The position numbers and the translations under genes are program-made. Positions 1-11,386 of a stretch of DNA of 64,000 nt are shown piece by piece. Below the pieces are notes generated by a model. The model did no database searches and had not been told where the DNA came from. It was given only the letters and a program-made list of their open reading frames with translations. The first letter of the stretch is position 1; the number at the start of each line of letters is the position of its first letter. Source of the DNA: Anisodus tanguticus (Eukaryota; Streptophyta; Magnoliopsida; Solanales; Solanaceae); assembly GCA_034509755.1 (NCBI GenBank), contig CM067556.1, positions 12,361,501-12,425,500 of the forward strand, written 5' to 3'.

Positions 1-17
1 TTAAGCCACTTCTATGT

Positions 18-2105
18 TTACTGCTTTAGCATTGCCTTCAACAAATTTAGACTTGGATTTTTCTGTTCGTGATGACCTGATGAGGATGATGAACCAGACC
101 TGGGAGAGGATGTCGACTTGTGCTTCCTCCGCTTCTGTTTCTTAGGAACCACTGTAGGTGCTACGTCCCTGTAAAGGTCAGACCCCAGTTGCTGTCTCGT
201 TGACTCTGTGTAGTCTGTCAAAAAGATGCAATAAAAAGCATAAAATAAGTATCTACAGAAAATCAGGATCGGTACATCTACTATAACAAAAACTCGGCTT
301 TTTCGCGAATCAACTCATATCAAGAAATTTTAACAGTTGGCATTGGAAATCAGACCATCACATGAAATATTGAATGTTTGTTGATGAGCTACTTCAAGTA
401 CACATTGCTTATTTTCGGCATTTCTTATAACCTACTAGAATATGGAAATACTTTGAAAAAAATTGAGTTCTCACTCAAATGTTTAAACTAAGAGCAATGC
501 AACCAAGTTGAATGACCTACAAATAGGCTGCACATCAGCATTTGCAATAGCATTTTCTATCCGTCAAAGTTCTTTCAAGAAAAATCAAGAAACTTGCACT
601 TCCCTAATCAAATGTTTATACTAAATGTCACATATCGAAATAAGTGATAATGCATAATGGTGAACATGCCTTAAATCTTAGTGAATCTAGTTGCTTGCTT
701 TCTTCTCCAAGAGAAAAAAAAAACATAAATACTTTATGCAACTTGGATTAGCTTAGCTTCAAAGAGAACTAAGATGAAAGCTTAGTTGAGTGACATGCTT
801 GTATTACTGTTCGATTGAATGATTCCTCTGTTCCATGATTCTGACTCAGAATAATTTACAAGATATATATTCCTTTGTAACCTTTTCACAGAGGATTGTT
901 CGGTAATTTAGACGTTATGAAATTACTATATTAGTGTGTCACTGGTACTAGACAATATTTGTCTAACAGCCAAGATTTTTTTTTAAAAAAAGCACACGAA
1001 AACTGTCCCTTTCTGGTGCTAAGTTAAAGACCTTTCTGTGACAGATAAGTCCAAAGCTTTTCCCTTGGATTGAGGCAAAGAATCTTAGGGTCCCTTTGGA
1101 TGGAGGGCTTTGGCCCTATGTAAATTCAATTCAATTTCACAAGCTTAAATATTTTGCACCTACATAGATTTACCTAATATAATTTAGATTTGAAATGCAA
1201 ACTGCAATCACATTTCATTCCAACCCTTATTTTAGATTCACTTCAAATGATACTTGAAAGTAGGTCATTTGAAAATCTCACGCATTTAAAAAAAATATAA
1301 ATTTGAATTCTCCTAAGAGATGCAGACCCTTCAAGGAAAAACAAAACAAGACGCAAAATATATATCAAAAAAAGAAAGAATTGCCGTGTCCCTTTTAACA
1401 GATTTTTCTATACCAAGTACAAGACATAGGACAAGATTATCATATTTCAATCAACATCTCAACCCGTGACAAAGCCCTACAGCCATTGTCTGATTATTGG
1501 CAATGCACATGTTTTAAAGTAACATATCAGATTTCTTGATTTTTTCCAAATGATTCAAATTATTCAATAAGTAACACATCTTTTGGTCATTATTCTTGTC
1601 CTGTCACAAGACTATTGGTAGTGAAAGGAGCACACGAGGGAAATAGAGAGTTTTTTAGAGGAAAAAATATTAACCTTGAGATGCCCATGGAGAATGTGCA
1701 GAACCAGAATTACCAATAGAAGTTGCTGCAAAATCAGGCCCAGTCTTGAATTCATTCATCTATAAAGTTCCACAAAGAACCAAAACCAAACAACATATTA
1801 GGTGTATGAGAAGGAAAAAAAACCTTCCATACTAAATGGGCATATAAATATGTGGAAGAAACTAAAAAAACATACCCAACTGGGTGCATTGCCTGATTGT
1901 CCATCCCAACCAATATGTGCCACATGCTTAACATCAGTTGGATATCCAATCTCTATCTCCCTCTCCTTCACAACTGTAATCAGAACCCAATTTCCTCCTA
2001 GTTAATATAATAACTAAAAAATAGGGATATGGGGCTAAAGGAAAAAAGGCAATTACCAAATATATTAGAAATGTATTTGCAGATCCCCTTCATTTTGGTT
2101 CCCAT
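18..2105 (-). CDS. ROP-interactive CRIB-motif protein, RIC10/RIC11-like
   Basis: Four minus-strand exons join in frame: 2105-2057, 1973-1876, 1759-1675 and 214-18, total 429 nt, 142 aa plus stop. All introns are GT-AG. The N-terminus MGTKMKGICKYISNIF is followed by a CRIB motif split over exons 1-2 (about residues 25-40), seen as IGYPTDVKHVAHIGWDG with the conserved I, P and two His. The C-terminus is basic and Ser-rich (KKQKRRKHKS, then a poly-Ser run). RIC proteins are plant effectors that bind GTP-loaded ROP/RAC GTPases through CRIB and act in cell polarity and signalling. The short N-terminus with MKGI and the sequence just after CRIB (APSWMNEFK) fit the RIC10/RIC11 subgroup. The last intron is 1460 nt. 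The start was chosen because exon 1 supplies the family N-terminus; a longer upstream ORF has no family resemblance. Confidence 0.88.
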
Positions 2106-2399
2106 AGAAGAATGTGTAAAGGCCCAATGCAACAACAACCCTTTGCTCAGAGATGAAAATGAATACAGATAGAAGCAGCAGCACCCAAATGTGAAGAACC
2201 AATTCCTTTTCCTAACAAAAAAATGCAAACATTGACCTTTACCCTTTACATTATACAGAGGGAATTGCTTAATGCAACTATTGAATCTTTTTCCATGTTT
2301 CTGTCTTGGGATTAAGTAGAATACCTTTCTTGATAAAAGCTGATACAAAAGAAAGGAGATGAAAAGGGGCTGTTAATTCTCCTCAACTTCCTGCTGCTG

Positions 2400-2690
2400 C
2401 ATTGTCCATTATCTTTCTTGAAGTATTCTAGGCATAATAAAAATGTAATAACCAAATAACCAACCATGCAAAAACAATAGTTTGAATGAGGAGGAACTGT
2501 GAGAAATGAAAAGGGAAACAGAAAGAAGGGTAAGATAGGTGGCAATGATAGAAAAGGAAAGTTGAAGAAGAAGAAGAAGAAGAATTAGGGGAAGAAGGGA
2601 AAGAGAGAAGTTAGAGGTAGACAACCACGAAAACCTCCCACAAAAGAAAGGGTTTGAGGTTAGTTTACAAACAACATGGACACACACATT
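2400..2690 (-). promoter_or_regulatory. Probable 5' leader/promoter region of the RIC-like gene
   Basis: On the minus strand this stretch is strongly pyrimidine-rich, with a TTC repeat at about 2564-2582, typical of plant 5' untranslated leaders. It lies 300-600 bp upstream of the RIC start codon, so an intron in the leader is possible. ORFs read through it are low-complexity and look non-coding. Confidence 0.3.
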
Positions 2691-2718
2691 GAGACTACAA
2701 AAGCCTATTTTAAAATAA

Positions 2719-3060
2719 GTACCGCTCCATTATTATAGTTTGACTTGACATAAAATTAAAAAAATAAAATAAGATTTTTGAATCTTGTAATCTAAAACAA
2801 GCTAAATATATTTGTACGGTTATAAATATTTCATTAACGGTAAAAGGTAAAGTTTAAAATTAAATTATTAACAAATAAGAAAATATGATCAAAAGTGCAC
2901 AAATTAATTAAATGAAGGTTAAGTGTGCTTAACCAAAAATCAGAATTTGTTAATGTATGAGGGCTTAAAAGTGCTATTTTTTTCATAGTATTACTCATAT
3001 GTCTCAATTTATATGACACATTTTTTTTAGTCAGTTAAAAAAATGACAGTGAATCTTCAC
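2719..3060. repeat. Degenerate Stowaway-like MITE sequence
   Basis: Sequence from about 2719 (CTCCATTATTATAGTTTGAC) and its interior (TTTTTGAATCTTGTAATCT, AAAGTTTAAAATTAAA) matches by eye the MITE at 33551-33768. A second MITE-type end (GTCTCAATTTATATGACACA) sits at about 3002. The ends are decayed and no TA duplication is clear. The rest of 2106-3597 is AT-rich with no gene seen. Confidence 0.4.
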
Positions 3061-3597
3061 AAATTTAATGAATTATTAAGTGCTAAAGCACTCAATTATG
3101 AATGTATTATATTACACTTGTATGGTTACTTTAAATTTCAGAGTAATATAAGTTTATAAAAGTAATCTATAAATCACATATTTCTTATATAAAGATATCG
3201 AAAATGCATATTTCATGCAATTAAAAGTCAAATTATACTTCAAATATTATAAGGATCAAAATTAGAATTCATCAATAGTTAAGGAACCAAAATATAATTA
3301 TCACAAAATAATATAAGAGTAAATATAGCAATGGATTTAAGAAATTAGGATATTCCTCTGAATTATTGTCATAGTTAAAAATGGAAAATGATGCGAAACA
3401 TACTCCCACTACTACAACATAGATTAAATAAATGCTATTTAATTTGTAAATGTTTTGTTGGCGTACAGGTGGCTTTGTCGTTGAAAGATTAAATCGCGGA
3501 GTCATGTCCTTTCATTTCTAGACTAGTACTATATTGAAATTTGTCAAAATTCAAAAAAGGAAAAAACCTATCTCAATTTTCCAAGAAAAGTGGAGTG

Positions 3598-3685
3598 TGT
3601 TGTAAATATTTGTGTGTCGATCAAGTTTGCCATTGGAGACCATTAGTATACTTGGCCACCAAGTTGGCTAACTTGGCTACCAAGC
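3598..3685 (+). mobile_element. 5' stub of a Ty1/copia LTR, interrupted by a gypsy element
   Basis: The sequence starting TGTTGTAAATATTTGTGTGT matches the start of the copia 3' LTR at 11089, including the shared TATACTTGGCCACCAAGTTG. Homology stops after CAAGC at 3685, exactly where the gypsy LTR begins. In the intact 3' LTR the corresponding CAAGC is followed by AAACTCCTTC. This is therefore the first part of the copia LTR, cut by the gypsy insertion. Confidence 0.75.
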
Positions 3686-4505
3686 TGTTTCCGTCTGAAA
3701 TGTTTGTCGTTTTATCTGCTGACGAAATCGGAGACAAATTGATTCTTAACTAAGCGATTTGGGCTGAAAGCGGAACTCTAACTTCAGCAATGGGTTCCCC
3801 AACTACTTCAGAAAGCGTTTTCTATAGAACAAGCGGGTGATATGCAGCATCAATCAAGGTAAAAAGGAATCATAGACGGATTGGTTTCCGAATAAAGAGA
3901 TAGCACGACTTCGAAGACTGAGAAAGCTAGAGGAATAGAATGGTGATTGAGTAAACTAAGGTAAGAAACATAAATACAGCTAGAGTGCAATAAAGGTGAT
4001 AAAGATAGAATGAAGATATGAAAAAAATCAATTTTTTGATTGATTGGATGTGTCATTTTATGTACAAATGATCCTATATTTATACTACAAGAAATAAAAC
4101 GTGATCCCCATATATTAGTCACTAAATTACCCACTAAATTCACTAGCCAACTATGAGAAGGTGGTGCCGATTTTTGCTCCTTGATACCCTCTTGCACGAT
4201 TAATGGCATCTCCTTCTAGCTGTTGCTGATTGTTACCGTTTCTTGGGGTCTAAGATTCTCTTTGACTTGGTCTTCGAGGGGTCCAAATATGTGTGGGTCT
4301 TAATCGTTCCTCTGAATTATGACTCGGCTAGGCTACTGTAATAGCTGATAAAGTTTTTTAAGCCGAAGACTAGGACTAGTAGATTCGGCTACGAGTCAAT
4401 TTGGTTATCGACTTAGCATTCTGTCGCCTGCTCATTTTGATGTTTCCACCTTCGGCTGCCACTTGATTCGGCTACACACTTAAAGGTATTTTTTAAGTGT
4501 TAACA
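3686..4505 (-). mobile_element. 3' LTR of the Tat-type gypsy element
   Basis: On the minus strand it begins TGTTAACACTT at 4505 and ends GGAAACA at 3686, giving TGTT...AACA ends. A purine tract (AATGTTGGGGACAAT) sits immediately upstream at 4520-4506. A TATA-like GTATAAATATAGG lies at about 4084-4072 on the minus strand, as expected for U3. Length is about 820 bp. No second LTR is present for comparison because the 5' end is deleted. Confidence 0.65.
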
Positions 4506-4520
4506 ATTGTCCCCAACATT
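4506..4520 (-). promoter_or_regulatory. Polypurine tract of the gypsy element
   Basis: The minus-strand sequence AATGTTGGGGACAAT immediately precedes the LTR start TGTTAACAC. This purine-rich stretch next to the 3' LTR is the expected plus-strand primer for reverse transcription. Confidence 0.5.
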
Positions 4521-4750
4521 AACTCGAGTGTAGCTGTTGAGTTGATATATTAAAAATAGTCGTCGTTTCTTGTGGCAACTGCGTGTGTCATTTCAATCAA
4601 TTTTGCTCTAAATATATGCAATGATGATTTTCTCTGAAAAGTTTCCTCTTTTTAACTGAGACGTCTCGGCTTCCCACTGAGTTTCAGCCGCACATTTGAA
4701 AGAAAGGAGTCCCAATGCGTGTCGGCCGCATCTTTCAAAAAGAAAGGGGA

Positions 4751-4758
4751 TATTTAAG
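4751..4758 (+). promoter_or_regulatory. TATA-like box for the antisense PMD ORF
   Basis: TATTTAAG lies 86-93 bp upstream of the ATG at 4844 and is followed by a C/T-rich leader-like stretch with no upstream ATG between about 4785 and 4843. This is the spacing expected for a plant core promoter reading opposite to the retroelement. Confidence 0.35.
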
Positions 4759-4843
4759 AAGAGACGTCCCCCCAGAGATTTCTCACTTAGTCATCAGTCG
4801 TTCCCAAATTCTCAAAAACCCTCTGTTTTCTTAATCAGAGAAC

Positions 4844-5620
4844 CATGTCTTCAGCTTTCTGTCTATCTCAGGGATCAGATAACGCTGATTTGGCTGCTGG
4901 TGACCTAACCCCTACCTTTGTCTTCATCGATGAACATTTGGTTCTTGCTTCTTATGGTACATCTGAACAGGGAAACCTCCTTCTTTCTCGGTATCTTAGC
5001 CCGGCAAACTATAACATTCCTATTACTTGTAATTGGTTCACCGGTGATCATTGTCCGGCTAGCTTGCGTACCCGGCCGACCAGATTACCAACTATTTTGG
5101 TTGGTTGGAACGAGTGAAGTCGGCCAGAGAGACTGAATGGAGATGCATGGGTCTCTATGACGTCATTGCGCTGTCGGAGTTTGACCTCTCCTGTAACATT
5201 GGTCTCATATACACATTCATTGGTTATTGGTCGACTAATGCCAACACCTTTATTTTCCCTTGAGGGATGACGACCCCCACACTGCTCGATGTGACGACGG
5301 TACTTGGCCTTCCAATACTGGGAGCCGAAGCGCCTGTCTTAGGCGATATAGATATTACCGACTTGGGCATCAAGGTCTCAAAGACTTCTTCCGGCTATGG
5401 CTACTTCATGGCCAACAACAACCGAGTATCGCCTCTTCAGTCGATGATGTCGAGCATCATGTTTTCCTGCTTTTTTCATGTGACTATGACCAGGTCGTCG
5501 ATCTATAGCTATCATTCATTCATGTATTCCCCAAATCGAAGGGACTTATGTTCCTTTGTGCGGCCAGACAGCCGGTCTATCACTGTTGTTTACTCGTGCA
5601 TACCCCAAATAAAAGGGTAG
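4844..5620 (+). pseudogene. Antisense ORF of the gypsy element: decayed plant mobile domain (PMD) gene
   Basis: This ORF is on the strand opposite to gag-pol, between integrase and the 3' LTR. The first ORF (ATG 4844, stop near 5117) begins MSSAFCLSQGSDNADLAAGD. The reading then continues in another frame as WLERVKSARETEW, then LIYTFIGYWSTNANTFIFP, a TGA where Trp is expected (about 5261), and GMTTPTLLDVTTVLGLPILG. A further frame gives DVEHHVFLLF. The pattern WLER..., NTF.FP.G..TPTL.DV...LGLP, then EH..FL matches the plant mobile domain (PF10536), found in MAIL1/MAIN-type proteins and in transposons. A TATA-like TATTTAAG at 4751 and a pyrimidine-rich leader precede the ATG. At least two frameshifts and one stop make this copy non-functional. 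The family assignment is by motif memory, not a search. Confidence 0.6.
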
Positions 5621-5764
5621 TACTTCTTTAAGTATTTGTCGTTTACGTTTCTGTCAAGCTCTTCAGCATGTATGTTTATTAGTCGATACGCGTTTCCAGC
5701 AATCCGATGGCTTACTACGAAGGGTTTTTTCCAATTTGGCGACCATTTGCCAATTTACGATCTT

Positions 5765-6836
5765 TCATTCTAAGCGGCAACACGGTTTTCCAAACCAAGT
5801 CTCCTTCGGTGAACCTTTTAGGCTTAACATGTTTGTTATATGCTTTAGCCATTTTCTGTTACCGGCTTCGATTCTCTCTAGGGCAATCAGTCGATCTTCA
5901 TCTAACTGATCTAACTCTATTAGCATGGGTTGCTGATGTTCTTCTAAGCTTAAATAATTCTGTTTGGCCACCCTTAATGACTTAACATTAATCTCCAAGG
6001 GCAACACTGCATCTTGGCCGTAGGTGAGCCGATAAGGTGTTGTCCCAGTAGTTGTAGACTTAGAGTTTCTGGTTGCCAAAATAGCTTCATCCAAAGTGAG
6101 ATTCCATACTCCCGGTCTATCCTCCATATTTTTACTGATTATATCCACAATAAGCTTGTTAGCTGCCTCGGCTTGTCTATTCGCATATGCATAATAAGGC
6201 GAGGATGTGATTATTTTGATCCCAAATTTCTTAGGAAATGATGCCACCTTAGAACCATTGAATACAGTCCCTTGATCGATTGTAATCATATCAGGAATAC
6301 CATATCTATATATGATCTGGTGTTGGATAAACTGAATAACATATGTATGATGAACACTCTTCATCGACTGTGCCTCTACCCATTTAGTGAAGTAATCGGT
6401 AGCCACAATAATGAAATTATGTCCTTTAGCCGATTGTGGGTGAATCTTGCCGATGAGGTCTATAGCCCATCCTCTGAAAGGCCAGGGCTTCACGATCAGG
6501 TGCAACAAATCGGCTGGTACCCGTTGGATTGGTCCATGTCTCTGACACTCTTCACAACCTTTCGTATTTAAAGCAATCGACCGTGATGGTAGGCCAATAA
6601 TATCCATGATGATAAATCAACTACTTCATCGTTGGTCAGGCTCTGTGTGATCCACAAATTCCTTCATGAACTTCTCCTATGACTCTTAAGGCCTCTGCCT
6701 TATCAATGCACTTGAGTAGCACTCCATTTACACTCCTTTTGTAAAGATCATCATCATTGAGCACATACTTCAAGGCTCTCCTCTTAACCTTATGGTCCTT
6801 GCAAGTGGAAGAATCTTTTAAGTAGCCGATTAACAC
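5765..6836 (-). pseudogene. Gypsy integrase
   Basis: The main ORF (6607-5765, 280 aa) holds the zinc-finger end CEECQRHG, then the rve core with D (WAIDLIGK), D (ITIDQGTVF) and a degenerate third site (ANRQAEAANK, Glu kept), then a C-terminal part ending near a stop. The upstream fragment 6836-6636 carries the finger's first half (GGICGSHRA-like, read as EGICGSHRA) in another frame, so a frameshift separates them. No chromodomain is seen. It catalyses insertion of element cDNA in intact relatives; this copy is broken. Confidence 0.75.
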
Positions 6837-6854
6837 CTGCTTCCACGAGTCAAT

Positions 6855-8582
6855 CTAGTCCATGGATAACACTTTGGTTGGCAGCACATCATACTCTAGA
6901 GTGAGTAGAGACTTCCTAAAGTCAGAAGCTTCTTGTGCTAAGTCGTTAGCCTCAACATTCATGCCCATGGGAATATAACTTAACATAGATGATACAAACC
7001 TACTAAGTAACCTTCTAGCCATTTCGTAATGGGCCAACAAATTTGGATATTTGCAGTCATATTTCCCAGCCAGCTGCTTGATAACCAACTGAGAGTCTCC
7101 ACGAATCTTGATGCACTTTACTTTCATAGAGACTAAGAGTTTGAGTCCTATGATGAGAGCATCGTATTCATCTTGGTTATTTGTTAAGTTAGAATCTAAC
7201 CGATAAGAGAGCCTCCACATTTCATCTCTAGGATCGGTTATCGCTATTCTGGCTCCGACTCCCTTCTGGGTTCTTGACCCATCAAAAGTTAGCGTCCAAG
7301 GGACGACGTCCATACATGCAGTAGAGGGGGGGCGCATGGGTTCTCCACATCTACACAAGGGTGGTATGCCAAGAAACCGGTTACCGCCTGACCTTTGACA
7401 GCCCTGAGTGGCCTATACTCAAGAGAAAACGTAGTGAGCTTGATTGCCCATTTCATTAGTCGTCCTTGCAAAATAGGTATATTCAATAAGTACCGGACGA
7501 TGTCAATTTTGCACAAAATGTGAACCATATGTGGTATTAGATAATGTTCAAGTTTTGTACAAGCATAAAATAAGGATAAACAAAGCTTCTCTATAGATGT
7601 ATATCTAGTTTCAGCTTGATTGAGCATTCGGCTAAGGTAGTAAACTGCCCTTTTGGTTCCATTATCGGCATCTTGTGCTGACAGGAAGCTGATAGACAAA
7701 TCTTCAGTCGAGATGTACAATTTCAACGATTTCCATGACATGGGAGGCACCAACACATGAGGAGTTGCTAGATCCTTTTTAATTTGGTCAAATGCCTCTT
7801 GCTGTCCTGGGCCCCATATTAGCTCTTCTGACCCTTTAAGCCTAAGCAAAGGTGAAAAAATACTTCATTTTGCCAGATGAATTATATATGAACCTCCTTA
7901 GGAAGTTGATCTTCCCTAACAGGCTTTGTAATTCATTCTCTATTCTGGGTGGTGCAGATTCCATTACTGCCAGGGCTTTGTTATGATCTATCTCAATACA
8001 TTTCTTATTTACCAAGAAACCAAGGAAATTTACTTCGAACATGCACTTGGCTGGATTCATTTTAAGATTATGAATCCTCATTCTTTTTAGTGCTTCTTCA
8101 AGATCAGCTAAATGATCCTTGAAGTTCTTAGACTTCACCAACACGTCATCAATGTAGACCTCCACAGTCTTACCGATCAGATCATGAAAGATGGTGTTCA
8201 TTACCATATGATAAGTAGCACCAACATTCTTTAAACCAAATGGCATAACTACCCACTCGTAAATGCCCAAGGCTCCTGGACACCTAAAAGCAGTCTTGTG
8301 AATATCCTCATCGGCTACTTCTATATGATTATAGCCAGAGTATCCATCCATGAATGTCAGCACACCATTAGCGACTACCGAATCGACTAGCATATCGGCT
8401 ACATGCATGACGTATTCATCTTTGAGAGTGGCTAGATTTAGGTTCCTGTAATCAATACATACCCGAACCTTGCCATTCTTCTTTTTGACTGGCACAATGT
8501 TTGCCAACCATACCACATACCTAGCCGTTCTGATGAACCCGGGCTTCAGCAACCGTTCAATCTCAGCTTTGATTTGAGGCAT
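6855..8582 (-). pseudogene. Gypsy reverse transcriptase and RNase H
   Basis: The RT core is in 8582-7842: VPVKKKNGKVRVCIDYRNLN, FMDGYSGYNHI, MPFGLKNVGATY and the catalytic YIDDVLVKS. The RT thumb and first RNase H region follow in 7849-7289 in a different frame (GPGQQEAFDQIK, AVYYLSRMLNQAE). A second RNase H in 7358-6855 has LTFDGSRTQKGVGA, NQDEYDALI and GDSQLVIKQL, the archaeal-type RNase H that marks Tat elements. Adjacent pieces overlap but are out of frame, so the polyprotein is interrupted at least twice. Confidence 0.8.
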
Positions 8583-9278
8583 CAGATGAGAGTGATATCT
8601 TCTGGGCAGTTATTTATGAGGTGTGAAGCCCTCTTTAATTGGAAATCTATGCTTTACCAAAGTACGTGCCAATCCAGGCATCTCATGATAATCCCACACG
8701 AAACAGTCTTTATACTGCAGTAGAATAACCTTCATGCTCTATTTAACTTCCTCTTTCAGCGAGCCACTAATATGTGTTAGTCGAGGGACTTCCTCAGTAC
8801 CTAAGTTGATATCTTCCAAGGGATCCTGAGACTCATAACTAGGCATAGCCCTTCTTATGGGTGATTCAAGTTTCATCGGCAACTCAATGTCATCGGCAAC
8901 CAGTGTTGGTTCTCTGTTGTAGTCCTCTACCTGTGATGCCTCGGCTATCCTTGGTTAAGAATTTAGAGCAGTCAGCCGATGCCACATATCACGTATGATT
9001 TGGGTCTCCTCAATCATCTAACTATTCCAAGGTAAGCCGTGGTTCGACTAATTATTTTATTTCAAAACCTCGTGAAGTTAGATTACAGTATTCCCAAGAT
9101 CCTTCTTCGTACTGTTTCGCGACATGGGAGACATATATGGTGAATATAAGACAACCTCCAAGTTCTTAACCCCTGTTTGGAATGGATTATCATCGGCTGA
9201 GATGATTTTTATCTTGTCTCCTTCCCAGAAAATGAGCTTTTGATACAGGATGGAAGGAAGGCACCGGCTGGTGTGAAT

Positions 9279-10308
9279 CTAGTCTCTGCCAAACAGAATG
9301 GCGTATGACGGCTTGCCATCTATTACAAAGAAGGCAGACCTAACCGTTTTAGGACATACAATGATTTCTGCTACTAAGATCCCCAAAGCTTCAGAGGCCT
9401 CTCCCATAAAGCTAGCCATTTTCATGTTAGTTGGGATGAGATCCTCTGTGATTTTGTTGAGACTTTTCAAAGTAAACAACGACATCACATTCAGCACAAC
9501 CCCATTATCGACGAACACTCGGCTGATGGCTTTGCCGTTAATGTAAGCCTTAACACAGAGGGGGTTGAGGTGTTTAACTATCTCCTCCGTATGTGCACCA
9601 AATACAATTCTCAAAGCGTCCCTAGTTGTGGTATAGGCTATAGTCGCCCATTCAGTGTCTTCCACACACACATCACTTTCTAGGCTATCCAGCGTAGAGC
9701 GGCCGACCCAGAACTCACATGGAATCAAGCTGACCATTTCAATAGCTGCCCAAATCTCATCGACTGAATCATGCTTAAATAAATCAAGGATGAAGTCTCT
9801 CACCTCATCCAATTCGATTGATGAGAAGTTAATATCTTCCATCTTCTAGAGGCATATAGGAACCGGCTAAGGTTCTAATACTTGGATCCTCTACGCGATC
9901 TGTGTAACCGTCTCGGCTAGGGATTCCTTCAAGATAGTAATCTTCCGTCGGGTTGTCATCAGGCTGCATATTCAACTCTGGTTGGTCCACAACTTCTTCT
10001 TCATGCAGCACTATCTCTAAAGAGATTGAGCCGAATGCCCGCTCGATAGCATCAGCTACGTCAGACTCAAGAATTTCTTGCTTATCGACCGCCTTAGCAA
10101 TGGATATCATATGTAACATTTTCTTTATCTTGCGCAAGGCTTTGGCACGCTGCATCCTTCTTTTCTGAGTCTTGGATACGACATTCGGTGGTGCCTCTTT
10201 CTTTCCATAAGCCTGATTGATGAACCACCTTCCTTCCTCTATATTAACGGTTGGATTGATCATCCTCCGAGGTCTCAGCTGACCTTCATCCCTCATTGTG
10301 ATACGCAA
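9279..10308 (-). pseudogene. Gypsy gag C-terminal remnant and protease region
   Basis: Two overlapping ORFs in different frames. The first (10308-9829) is basic then acidic (KTQKRRMQRAKALRKIKK) and resembles the gag-protease linker of Tat elements. The second (9842-9279) has the aspartic-protease context KAYINGKAISRVFVDNGV, with DNG in place of the usual D-S/T-G. Sequence 8583-9278 between protease and RT is linker polyprotein with several stops. The N-terminal gag is missing at the junction with copia sequence. Confidence 0.6.
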
Positions 10309-10900
10309 GGAAGAAACGCCTTATTTTACGTTGAACTCAGCCACCCTCCATTTAGCTACGGAAGATCTTGTTGGTTATACAGATGCAGGTTATTTATCTG
10401 ACCCACACAAAGCACGATCTCAAATGGGCTATTTGTTTACATGCGAAGGTACTTCTATATTATGGCGATCTACAAAACAGTCAATTGTTGCTACTTCTTC
10501 GAATCATGCTGAGATAATAACTATTCATGAAGCAAGTAGAGAATATGTGTAGTTAAGATCAATGATACATTTCATCCGGAAAGATGTGGCTTGAAGTGTG
10601 ATACTCATATACCCACAATATTATATGAAAATAATGTTGCATGCATAGCTCAATTAAAGGAAGGCTTCATTAAAGGAGATAGAACGAAACATGTTTTACC
10701 AAAATTATTCTTCACACATGATCTCCAAAAGAATGGTGATATTGATGTGCAACAAATTCGTTCAAGTGATAATTTTGCAGATTTATTCACCAAATCATTG
10801 CCAACTTCAACTTTTGGAAAGATGGTATCCAATATTGGAATGCGAAGATTCCGACATCTAAATCATGGTTTTCATCGGGGCCAGTAGAATACGCGCTGCA
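10298..10900 (+). pseudogene. Tnt1-like copia RNase H and pol C-terminus
   Basis: The plus strand reads DLVGYTDAGYLSDPHKARSQ, then SILWRSTKQSIVATSSNHAE, the RNase H signature of Tnt1/SIRE-related copia elements. TAG replaces an expected Trp after SREYV (about 10550) and a frame change follows at about 10590. The second part has GDRTKHVLPKLFFTHDLQKN and SSDNFADLFTKSLPTSTFGK, the usual copia C-terminus. Everything upstream of RNase H is absent because the gypsy remnant abuts directly. Confidence 0.8.
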
Positions 10901-11088
10901 CTCTTTTTTCTTAAGCCATGGTTTTATCTCATTGGGTTTTCTTGGCAAGATTTTTAATGAAGCAACTCTCAAAGCGTATTACTAGATATGTACTCTTTTT
11001 TCTTTACTAGGACTTTTTTCTACAGAATGTTTCCTAAATAAGGTTTTAACGAGGCACATCATCTAATTAATGGACATCTAAGGGGGAG

Positions 11089-11370
11089 TGTTGTAAATAC
11101 TTGTGTGTCCATTAAGTTTGCAATTGGAGACAATTAGTATACTTGGCCACCAAGTTGGCTACCAATATTAACTTGGCCACCAAGTTAGCTAACTTGGCCA
11201 TCAAGCAAACTCCTTCTATAAATAGGAGGTTCATGTATACATTTATATTCAGTTTGAAATTGAATAATAAATTAGTCTCTCTATATAACTTGTCTCTGAT
11301 ATATTTACTTTATAGTCTTTTATTTTATAACAAAGTGATACTTTTTGGTTTGGTTACGAATAAGATTTCA
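11089..11370 (+). mobile_element. 3' LTR of the Tnt1-like copia element
   Basis: A purine tract AAGGGGGAG at 11080-11088 precedes TGTTGTAAATAC at 11089. The LTR contains a TATA-like TATAAATAGG near 11217. The end is placed at TTTCA (11370) because of the CA dinucleotide; an end at 11386 (ACTCA) is also possible. The first 90 bp match the stub at 3598-3685. Confidence 0.65.
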
Positions 11371-11386
11371 CTATTTATAAGACTCA

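Larger units (their letters stand above)
3686..10297 (-). mobile_element. Ty3/gypsy LTR retrotransposon, Tat lineage, 5'-truncated
   Basis: Reading on the minus strand, the order is gag remnant/protease (10308-9279), reverse transcriptase and RNase H (8582-6855), integrase (6836-5765), a non-pol spacer holding an antisense ORF, a polypurine tract (4520-4506) and one LTR (4505-3686). An archaeal-type RNase H followed by integrase without a chromodomain, plus a spacer with an antisense gene, is typical of the Tat clade. The 5' LTR, leader and most of gag are missing: the right end abuts copia sequence near 10297. Every coding part has frameshifts or stops, so the copy is dead. It sits in the copia LTR; the left target bases are CAAGC. 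Confidence 0.8.

Noticed and set aside
2312..2687. Minus-strand ORFs of 77 and 92 aa upstream of the RIC gene
   Set aside because: Leu/Phe/Ser low-complexity products of a pyrimidine-rich leader; no family resemblance and no splice link to the RIC exons in frame.
5765..6571. Plus-strand ORFs opposite the gypsy integrase
   Set aside because: Antisense shadows of a conserved coding region, unlike the separate PMD ORF at 4844-5620, which does not overlap pol.
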